The position numbers and the translations under genes are program-made. Source: CAILLO01 sp964579735 (GTDB taxonomy: Bacteria; Bacillota; Clostridia; Saccharofermentanales; UBA5734). From it: a DNA stretch of 7,730 nt. Within the stretch, counting starts at the first letter, position 1, and each line of letters starts with the position of its first letter. This document shows, in pieces, positions 1 through 5,681 of the stretch. The DNA lies in assembly GCA_964579735.1 (NCBI GenBank), contig CAZOHH010000095.1:1-7730 (forward strand). Direction: 5' to 3'. The notes under the pieces were generated by a model, which was given only the letters and a program-made list of their open reading frames with translations, had not been told where the DNA came from and did not search any database.

Positions 1-1408
1 CCAAGATTCCATCCCCGTCGAAGGACACCTGGACCTGCAGCCCGCCATTCCGGGGCATGCGGAATCGATAGGTCAGCGACTCCCCCTCACGGCGCTCGAC
101 GACCAGGTCTTCTTCGGGAGGTTGAGGTTCCCCACCGAATCGGCGATAGTCGGGAATCGCGCCGCCCCGACCGTCCTTGAAGAGAATCGAAACCGGCTCG
201 GACATTCGAAGAAGCGCACCGGATATCCGATCCACGGTTCCCGTCTCATGGTCGTCGAAGGCTTCACAGGGAATCGAAACGGGAACTTCGCGTTTCAAAG
301 AGCGGAGGACATCGTCGTTTCGCCACGGATTCGAGATGGCGTCGAGCAGGCCGTCGAACGCATGCCGGGCGGCCTCTCGGGAGGGTTTCTCCGCACCGTC
401 CAGCCAGGCGAGCACCGCATCCCATCCGTCGGGCTTCGCGAAGGTGACAGGCGAATTCAGACGCTCCATCTTCTTGTAGGTCCAGAACGACCAGTGGATC
501 CCCAACCGCTCATAAAGCGGAAACGTCGTCGTGTACCAGGCAAGATTGTTTTCGCCGCCCTCCCCCATGAGCAGCGGTACGCCGAGACGTCCTGCAGCTG
601 CAAGGAAAGGTGCGAGGCTTTCCACGTCGGGCGCGCTCCAGTATTTATGGAATTGCAGGACGAGTTTGTCGATCTCCCCGGGCACGAGCGGGTCGAAGAT
701 CGAGAAATCCGTCGCCCAATGGACTCCTTCCAGGATGATGGCATGTCGTGCATCGACCTCCCGGATGATCCGGACAAGGCGCAGGTAGAGGGGCAGTACC
801 CGGTCGTTGTATTGCGAGAAGAAATCCGGAAGCGGCTCGTTCAGCAAGTCGTAACCCGCCACCGCCGGTTCGTCGGCATACCGTTCCGCCAAGGCTCGCC
901 AGATCGCGCAGGTCTCGTCTTCCCACCTGGCCTCGATGAACAATCGGGGCTGGTCGTCCTCGCTGTCGTCGATGTTCTGTCCCGTCTGTCCTCCGGGCGC
1001 CGCGTGCAGGTCGAGGATCGCATAGACGTTGTGCTTGCGGCACCAGCCCAGGAAGCGGTCGATGCGGACTACCATGTGCGGGTCGAGGTCGAATCGTCCG
1101 TCGCGCAGGGTCCCTAGATGCCGTGCGTTCAAAGGGAGGCGAAGGCAATTGAAGCCTTCCTCGGCGGTCCACCGGACGTCCTCTTCCGTGATGAACGTAT
1201 CAAGGTATTCATCCCAGAAGTCCTTCGCGTATTCCACGCCGCAGAGGTCGACGAGCATCTTCTCGATCCGCCGGGGGCGGTCGCATTTCGTGAAGAGGAG
1301 CCACATGTAGCCTTCCGGGAGAAACCATCCGCCGAGCCCGAATCCTCGGAGAAGAATCGGATCCGGGCCGGCGCGAAGCGCTCCACCTTCGACTTCGATG
1401 AAATGCAT
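1..1408 (-). CDS. Glycoside hydrolase family 5 (cellulase-type) enzyme, cytoplasmic, C-terminus cut by window edge
   Basis: This frame is open from an ATG at 1408 to the window edge (469 complete codons, no stop). It is a retaining beta-glycosidase of the GH5 (beta/alpha)8-barrel type. Family landmarks appear in order: RGFGLGGW at 21-28, FNCLRLPLN at 86-94 with conserved Arg90, DLHAAPGG at 133-140 with His135, LLNEP at 188-192 with Glu191 as probable acid/base, FHKYW at 253-257, MGEGG at 281-285 with Glu283 as probable nucleophile, and WSFWTYKK at 306-313. The barrel should end near residue 360. About 110 further residues form a second, unidentified and probably beta-rich region that continues outside the window. 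The N-terminus has no signal peptide or membrane segment, so the enzyme is probably cytoplasmic and acts on imported oligosaccharides. The start has AAAGGA five bases upstream and lies 2 bases after the permease stop, so the two are co-transcribed. The GH5 assignment is firm. The substrate (beta-glucan, cello- or manno-oligosaccharide) cannot be read from sequence. Confidence 0.93.
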   Translation of the reverse strand, partial: MHFIEVEGGALRAGPDPILLRGFGLGGWFLPEGYMWLLFTKCDRPRRIEKMLVDLCGVEYAKDFWDEYLDTFITEEDVRWTAEEGFNCLRLPLNARHLGTLRDGRFDLDPHMVVRIDRFLGWCRKHNVYAILDLHAAPGGQTGQNIDDSEDDQPRLFIEARWEDETCAIWRALAERYADEPAVAGYDLLNEPLPDFFSQYNDRVLPLYLRLVRIIREVDARHAIILEGVHWATDFSIFDPLVPGEIDKLVLQFHKYWSAPDVESLAPFLAAAGRLGVPLLMGEGGENNLAWYTTTFPLYERLGIHWSFWTYKKMERLNSPVTFAKPDGWDAVLAWLDGAEKPSREAARHAFDGLLDAISNPWRNDDVLRSLKREVPVSIPCEAFDDHETGTVDRISGALLRMSEPVSILFKDGRGGAIPDYRRFGGEPQPPEEDLVVERREGESLTYRFRMPRNGGLQVQVSFDGDGIL

Positions 1409-1410
1409 GG

Positions 1411-2241
1411 CTATCCTTTCAGCGCTCCTTCGGAGATTCCTCGCAGGATCTGTTTCTGGAAGACTCCGTAGAACAGCACGACGGGAACGGCGGCCAGAAT
1501 CAGGGCGCACAGGATGGCGGACCAGTCGTTGCTGTACTGACCGAAAAGCGTGTTGGTCGAAAGCAGCAGCGTGTATTTGCGGTTGTCGCCGAGGACGATC
1601 AGAGGCAGGAGGAAATCATTCCAGATCCACAGGACGTTCGTGATCACGATCGTCGCCGTGATGGGCTTCAACATGGGCAGAACGATCCGGAAGAGCAACT
1701 GGACGGAGTGGCAGCCGTCGATGGTCGCCGCCTCCTCGAGCTCGTACGGGATGCCCTTGACGAAACCGTGGTAAAGGAAGATGGCCATGCTGGTTCCGGT
1801 ACCGGCGTATACGGCGGCCAGGCCGGCAAGCGAGCTCTTGATGCCGAGGAACAGGACGACGCGGAACAGAGGAATCATGATCGAGCTGAACGGAATCAGC
1901 ATCGAAAACACGAAGAGGCCGAAAAGGAATCTGGAAAAGCGTGTCTTCGTGCGGCACATCCGCCAACCGGCGGCCGACGAGATCAGAACGATCGCGCCGA
2001 CGGCGCATGCTGCGAGGAACGCCGTATTGAGGAGGCTGCGCAGATAGTGCATCTTGTTCAGCGTCCGAAGGTAATTGTCGAAGCGCAGCGTCGTCGGGAA
2101 GGACACCACGTTCGTCAGCAATTCCCCGTTCGATTTGAATGAGTTCAGGAAAGCCATGACCAACGGGTACAGCCAAAACAACGCCAGCAGCGTCAAGATC
2201 GCTGTCAGTGCGACGTCCAGGACGCTCGTCTTCCGCTTCAC
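1411..2241 (-). CDS. Carbohydrate ABC transporter permease, MalG/UgpE-type
   Basis: This 276-residue integral membrane protein is the second permease of a CUT1-type sugar importer and helps form the channel through the cytoplasmic membrane. Hydrophobic segments are visible at about 8-32, 72-92, 105-130, 136-160, 185-206 and 240-262, giving the six helices expected for MalG-like proteins. The ATPase-docking EAA loop starts at Glu170 (EAATIDG, 170-176). The segment NDFLLPLIVLGD (208-219) and the C-terminus FQKQILRGISEGALKG are characteristic of the family. Translation starts at a GTG at 2241 that overlaps the upstream permease stop as GTGA. GGGAG lies 8 bases before it. No ATG exists in frame nearby, and the first internal ATG (codon 29) would destroy helix 1. 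The same frame stays open upstream through the whole first permease gene, but that stretch encodes arginine- and histidine-rich nonsense and is not part of the protein. Length is normal for the family. Confidence 0.95.
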   Translation of the reverse strand: MKRKTSVLDVALTAILTLLALFWLYPLVMAFLNSFKSNGELLTNVVSFPTTLRFDNYLRTLNKMHYLRSLLNTAFLAACAVGAIVLISSAAGWRMCRTKTRFSRFLFGLFVFSMLIPFSSIMIPLFRVVLFLGIKSSLAGLAAVYAGTGTSMAIFLYHGFVKGIPYELEEAATIDGCHSVQLLFRIVLPMLKPITATIVITNVLWIWNDFLLPLIVLGDNRKYTLLLSTNTLFGQYSNDWSAILCALILAAVPVVLFYGVFQKQILRGISEGALKG

Positions 2242-3116
2242 AGTTCCTGCTCCCTTCGCTTCATGATGGCCAGTTGCAGGAGTGTGATCGCGCAGACGAT
2301 CAGGAACAGCACGGTCGATTTCGCCGTTGCATACCCGTAGCGCACGTTGCCGCGAAACGCTTCCATGAAGATGTTCATGGAGACGGTCTGCGTCGCCCGG
2401 CCCGGGCCTCCACCCGTCAACGCGAAGGCGACATCGAACATCTGGAAGGTGGTGTTGAGAGTCCAGAAAGTGCAGATGGTCAGGGCGCTGCGCAGAAACG
2501 GAAAGACGACGTGGAGGAAGCTCTGCCAGGCGTTCGCGCCGTCGAGCGAAGCGGCTTCCTTCAGCTGTGCGGGTACGCCTTGAAGCGCCGCCATGTAGAT
2601 GATCATCAGATACCCGACCGATCCCCAGGTGGAGACGATCAGGATGGCGAAGAACGCATAGGCAGGATCCCCGATCCATGAGACATCGAGGAAGGCAAGC
2701 CCCCAGTTGTCGGCCATATAGTAGAGCACCTTCGTGAAGATGAACATCCACATATAGCCGCCGATGATCATGCTGATCATGTTCGGCATGTAGAAGATCG
2801 TGCGGAAGAGGCCCTTGGAGCGCCTTCTCGATTCGATGGCCAATGCGAGGAGAAGGGCCGTCAGGTTGGCGATGAGCAGCATCGCGGCGACATATTTCAA
2901 CGTGAAGCCCATCGATCTCCAGAAGTACAGGTCCGACAGGACTTCGGCGAAGTTCTCGAGTCCGACGAAGGAATAGGTGCGGTTCAGTCCGTTCCAGTCC
3001 GTCAAGGCGTAGTAGATTCCTGAAATCGCTGGAATGAGCTTGAATATCGAAAACAGGATCAGGGCCGGAAGCGCGAAGAGAAGAAGCGTTGCATTCCCAT
3101 TGGATCGCCGGTTCAT
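2238..3116 (-). CDS. Carbohydrate ABC transporter permease, MalF/UgpA-type
   Basis: This 292-residue protein is the first permease of the sugar importer and pairs with the product of the next gene as a membrane heterodimer. Six hydrophobic stretches are visible at about 10-32, 70-94, 105-128, 153-178, 202-222 and 263-284. The EAA loop that contacts the ATPase begins at Glu187 (EAASLDG, 187-193). The TGGGP motif at 234-238 is typical of MalF/UgpA/LacF-type proteins. The short N-terminus before helix 1 resembles UgpA/LacF rather than enterobacterial MalF, which carries extra N-terminal helices. The ATG has AAGGAGG seven bases upstream. The gene begins 67 bases after the binding-protein stop, and that gap contains a strong hairpin. 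Its stop overlaps the GTG of the next permease by 4 bases, implying translational coupling. The family call is certain; the transported sugar is not known. Confidence 0.95.
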   Translation of the reverse strand: MNRRSNGNATLLLFALPALILFSIFKLIPAISGIYYALTDWNGLNRTYSFVGLENFAEVLSDLYFWRSMGFTLKYVAAMLLIANLTALLLALAIESRRRSKGLFRTIFYMPNMISMIIGGYMWMFIFTKVLYYMADNWGLAFLDVSWIGDPAYAFFAILIVSTWGSVGYLMIIYMAALQGVPAQLKEAASLDGANAWQSFLHVVFPFLRSALTICTFWTLNTTFQMFDVAFALTGGGPGRATQTVSMNIFMEAFRGNVRYGYATAKSTVLFLIVCAITLLQLAIMKRREQEL

Positions 3117-3147
3117 GTCCTCGCCTCCTTCCCGTCATGATCGAAAC

Positions 3148-3173
3148 CAGGGGCCGGCCGAAGCCGGCCCCTG
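3148..3173 (-). other. Intercistronic UUCG-loop hairpin between binding protein and permease genes
   Basis: On the transcribed strand, two perfectly complementary arms of 11 bases (core AGGGGCCGGC and GCCGGCCCCT plus one outer C-G pair) flank a TTCG loop closed by C-G. This is the exceptionally stable C(UUCG)G tetraloop. The hairpin begins 10 bases after the binding-protein stop codon. No run of T follows (next bases GGTTTCGATC), so it is not a canonical intrinsic terminator. Hairpins in this position after binding-protein genes, such as the repeats after malE, are known to protect the upstream mRNA from 3' exonucleases and to cut read-through. The structure is directly visible; its role is inferred. 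Confidence 0.8.
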
Positions 3174-3183
3174 ACGCGATGGG

Positions 3184-4461
3184 CTACTTCTGCTTGTTGG
3201 CTTCCTTGTACGTGGCGTCCATTGTCGCGATGAATTCGGCTTGCGTGACGGTTCCTACATAATACTCCTGCAGGAGTTTGCCCTGCATGTCCGTCACGGA
3301 CGAAGGCAGGACCAGATCCTGATAGGCACGACCGGCTGCCACGAACTCCGATGCGTCCGCAACCCAGGAGGAAGGCTGGAAGGTATGGCAGGTGGCCAAT
3401 GGATTGAACGTGCAGGCCTGGAAGAGAGCGTTCGAATCCTTGTCGTCCAGCACGTAGTTCGCGAACAGAAGGGAGAGGTCCATCTCCTTGGTCTCAGGGT
3501 AGACGGCCAGTGTCGTGGATGTCGAGAGATTCACCATCGTAGCGTCCTTGTTGCTGTTGATCGGCAGGGCGAACACGCCGAGCTTGAAGTCGGGTTTGGT
3601 CTCCATGATGGTCCCTGCGGCCCAGGTGCCCTGCAGGAACATGGCGGCCTTGCCGTTCGCGAAGTCGGCGGCACCGGCCTGCGACCCTTCTTCCATCGCG
3701 CGGTCCGTCCCGTTCTTCATGATCAGGTCGATCGGCCCGAAGATGTCCTTGACTTCGCTATACGAGCCAGCGTCCTTGTTCATACGGTCGATCCAGTCGG
3801 GAATCTCGCCGGAGACCTTGCCACCCAGGGCGAGAGCGGTCATTAGCTGCGGAACCCACTGTTCCTGATAGGCGAGGAGGAAGGGTACGTAGCTCTTCGA
3901 CTTCAGCACGTCGACGATGTTCTGGAGGTCGGCGAGCGTCTCGGGAGCCTTCAGATTGCATTCGTCGAAGATCGTCTTGTTGTAGAGGACGCCCCAGGCC
4001 TGGCTCTCGATCGGAACGGCGAGCAGCTTGCCGTCGCGGGTCACGGTCGCCTTGACGTTCTCGAAGATCTTGGCTGCCAGAGGCTGGCTCGACAGGTCGG
4101 TCAGGTTGCCCGCCTTGCTGTAGGTCGAGAGATTGTTCGCGTGAAGCGTATACAGATCGGGCGCATCTCCGCTGGAGAGCCTCGTCTGCAGGACGCTGTC
4201 GTACTGGTCTGAACTCGGCATCTCGAGGTTGATCTTGACCTTGACGTTCTCCTCGGTCAGCATCTTCGCCTCGAATTGCTTGCAGTAGGTCTCCCACTGG
4301 TCCATGTACTGCGGGAAGCTCATCATGACGTTGAGTTCGGTCTCTCGCGGCGGCGCGTTCGTCGGCATCGTGGTGGGTGCCACGGTCGGCGTGGCGACAG
4401 CACATGCTGTAGCGGCCAGAACCAGGCATAGGATGGACAGGACGACCATTGCCTTCTTCAT
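3184..4461 (-). CDS. Sugar ABC transporter solute-binding lipoprotein (family 1)
   Basis: This 425-residue extracytoplasmic protein captures the sugar and delivers it to the two downstream permeases. The N-terminus has KK, a hydrophobic core (about 4-19) and Cys20 as the likely lipidation site. The lipobox is weak: Ala, rather than the usual Leu, is at position -3. A Thr/Pro-rich linker (about 22-40) should tether the mature domain to the membrane. Family 1 binding-protein landmarks are SGDAPDLY (97-104), VLYNKTIFDE (158-167), and FANGKAAMFLQGTWAAG (267-283). The mature part carries four further cysteines (60, 168, 350, 358), which is more than usual. Length is typical. The ATG has AAAAGGAGG five bases upstream. 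The gene follows the regulator by 119 bases and is the first of the transporter-hydrolase cluster. The permease neighbours and intracellular GH5 enzyme suggest an oligosaccharide ligand, but specificity cannot be assigned. Confidence 0.95.
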   Translation of the reverse strand: MKKAMVVLSILCLVLAATACAVATPTVAPTTMPTNAPPRETELNVMMSFPQYMDQWETYCKQFEAKMLTEENVKVKINLEMPSSDQYDSVLQTRLSSGDAPDLYTLHANNLSTYSKAGNLTDLSSQPLAAKIFENVKATVTRDGKLLAVPIESQAWGVLYNKTIFDECNLKAPETLADLQNIVDVLKSKSYVPFLLAYQEQWVPQLMTALALGGKVSGEIPDWIDRMNKDAGSYSEVKDIFGPIDLIMKNGTDRAMEEGSQAGAADFANGKAAMFLQGTWAAGTIMETKPDFKLGVFALPINSNKDATMVNLSTSTTLAVYPETKEMDLSLLFANYVLDDKDSNALFQACTFNPLATCHTFQPSSWVADASEFVAAGRAYQDLVLPSSVTDMQGKLLQEYYVGTVTQAEFIATMDATYKEANKQK

Positions 4462-4479
4462 GGGTTCCTCCTTTTGCTA

Positions 4480-4497
4480 TGGAACGTCTGCGTTCCA
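4480..4497 (-). promoter_or_regulatory. 7-bp inverted repeat just upstream of the binding-protein ribosome binding site
   Basis: TGGAACG and CGTTCCA form a perfect inverted repeat around a 4-base centre (CAGA on the transcribed strand). It ends 4 bases before the AAAAGGAGG ribosome binding site. It could be a protein operator at the transporter genes or an mRNA hairpin that affects access to the ribosome binding site. It does not match the catabolite-repression cre consensus because its centre lacks the CG in the right register. The repeat is visible; the function is a guess. Confidence 0.45.
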
Positions 4498-4507
4498 ATG
4501 GGCTTCC

Positions 4508-4522
4508 GTGGCAATCCGCCAC
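4508..4522 (-). other. Small hairpin in the regulator to binding-protein gap
   Basis: GTGGC and GCCAC surround a 5-base loop. A second outer helix of GGGC (4527-4530) with GCCC (4500-4503) can form across a symmetric 4-base internal loop, giving a composite stem-loop over about 4500-4530. No T-run follows, so it is not a good terminator for the regulator gene. Together with the inverted repeat at 4480-4497 it means that much of this 119-base gap can fold. It may be chance in GC-rich DNA. Confidence 0.25.
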
Positions 4523-4532
4523 CTCTGCCCCC

Positions 4533-4561
4533 ATCGTAGAGGACGACCAGAGCTACGGCAT
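4533..4561 (-). promoter_or_regulatory. Weak candidate promoter for the binding-protein and downstream genes
   Basis: TACGAT (4538-4533, four of six matches to TATAAT) is preceded after 17 bases by ATGCCG (4561-4556, three of six matches to TTGACA). The poor -35 element would fit a promoter that needs activation, for instance by the AraC-type regulator encoded just upstream. It would give a leader of about 60 bases containing both small inverted repeats. It is the best match I found in the gap, but weak enough to be chance. Confidence 0.2.
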
Positions 4562-4580
4562 TCTTCTCAGCGGGGGTCCT

Positions 4581-5681
4581 TCATTGCTCTTTTGTGACCT
4601 GGCGCTGCATATCTCCCGGCGTGATGCCGAAATGCTGCTTGAAGGCCTTGTAGAAATGGGCGATTTCCTGGTAGCCGCTCCGTGCGCTGACCTCCTTGAT
4701 CGGCATGCCTTGCCCGATCCGGTCTCTCGCCTTCTCCATCCGCAGTCGGCACGAAAAATCGGAGAAGCTTTCCTTGAATTCCTGCTTGAACAGTCGTCCG
4801 AGGTGCTCCCGACTCACGAAAAAGCGCTCCGCCGTCTCTTCGAGCGTCACCGAGCCATCGGTCTCCGTCCGGACCCGAATGAAAGCCTCGACCTGGCGGA
4901 TGTCCAGACGCTTCCGTTCGTGCTGTCTTCGGACGACTTCCATTGCCGTCTTCCGATACAGTCCCTCCATGTGGTCCAGAAGATCCTGTACCTGTACCCC
5001 GCTGCTGAAGACGAATGTCGCCTCCTGGGATTCGAACAGGTCGTCGACCGTATATCCGCTTTCACCGATGAACCGGTGCTGGCCTTCGAGCAGTCCATAG
5101 AAGAGTCCGATCATCACCCCGCGCGTCAGTTCCTCCTTCGGAATTCCTGCGAAGAATTCTGAAAGACTCCGGAATGCCCGTTGAATGCCTTGCGTGTCCT
5201 CCGACCGGAGCGATTCGAAGACGCCGGACCGCAAGGAGAGATACCGAGGCGTCCAGGGAGCGTCCAGAAGCACGTCCACCCCTTCGCCCGATATCACACG
5301 GCTCTCAGCAGCGAGTTGGTCGACGGCCAGACGCAGCTGCGCATTCAGTTCGTCGGGCCGGACAGGTTTCAGCAGGTAATCGATGACGCCGAGTTTTAGA
5401 GCACCGCGGATGAACGCGAAATCGTCGTGCCCGCTGATGACGATGACCTTGGCGGTATTTCCTTCTTCCCGTAGGCGCGTGATGAGTTCGATGCCGTTCA
5501 ATTGCGGCATGCTGATGTCGGTGATGATGATGTCCGGCGTCAGGCGAGCGATCAGCTCGCGGCCGTAGGCGCCGTCGGAGGCTTCCCCGATCACTTCGAT
5601 GCCGAGTTCCTTCCATTTTCCGAGGTGTTTCACGACCTCCCGGGTCCAGGGTTCGTCGTCGATGATCACCGCTCTATGCAT
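4581..5681 (-). CDS. YesN-type response regulator: CheY receiver plus AraC DNA-binding domain
   Basis: This cytoplasmic transcription factor should be phosphorylated by the adjacent kinase. With the start used here it has 366 residues. The receiver (about 1-120) shows the acidic pair Asp8-Asp9, the phospho-acceptor Asp55 in TDISMPQLNG, Ser83 in VISGHDDF and Lys105 in LLKPVRP. A linker of roughly 140 residues follows. The C-terminal AraC/XylS domain (about 260-358) holds two helix-turn-helix units: TLEETAERFFVSREHLGRLF, then the segment at about 328-354 with KEVSARSGYQEIAHFYKAFK and the closing FGITPGD motif. Members of this group often have 350-540 residues, so the linker is at the short end. 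The ATG at 5681 is preferred because AAGGAGG lies 6 bases before it; the alternative ATG at 5687 touches that site directly and would add only two residues. The gene overlaps the kinase by 8 bases. Its likely target is the transporter cluster beginning 119 bases downstream. Confidence 0.95.
   Translation of the reverse strand: MHRAVIIDDEPWTREVVKHLGKWKELGIEVIGEASDGAYGRELIARLTPDIIITDISMPQLNGIELITRLREEGNTAKVIVISGHDDFAFIRGALKLGVIDYLLKPVRPDELNAQLRLAVDQLAAESRVISGEGVDVLLDAPWTPRYLSLRSGVFESLRSEDTQGIQRAFRSLSEFFAGIPKEELTRGVMIGLFYGLLEGQHRFIGESGYTVDDLFESQEATFVFSSGVQVQDLLDHMEGLYRKTAMEVVRRQHERKRLDIRQVEAFIRVRTETDGSVTLEETAERFFVSREHLGRLFKQEFKESFSDFSCRLRMEKARDRIGQGMPIKEVSARSGYQEIAHFYKAFKQHFGITPGDMQRQVTKEQ

Noticed and set aside
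122..1117. A 331-codon open frame on the plus strand
   Set aside because: It is antisense to the GH5 gene, whose catalytic motifs are unmistakable. The plus-strand translation has no recognisable motifs and low-complexity Arg/Val/Glu-rich composition.
2242..3138. An open frame continuous with the second permease that extends upstream across the first permease, suggesting a 575-residue fusion
   Set aside because: The upstream part is arginine- and histidine-rich with no membrane segments, while another frame here encodes a clear MalF-type permease. The GTG at 2241 with its ribosome binding site explains the true start.
3148..3173. Intrinsic transcription terminator
   Set aside because: The hairpin is strong, but no T-run follows it on the transcribed strand and the permease genes continue in the same direction with a good ribosome binding site.
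4480..4497. CcpA catabolite-repression (cre) site
   Set aside because: The outer TGGAA and TTCCA resemble cre arms, but the central CG is out of register and the repeat is too long by the standard consensus.
3758..4534. A 258-codon minus-strand frame overlapping the binding-protein start
   Set aside because: It is an out-of-frame shadow of the binding-protein gene, with Arg/Asp-rich nonsense where the other frame gives a lipoprotein with family motifs.
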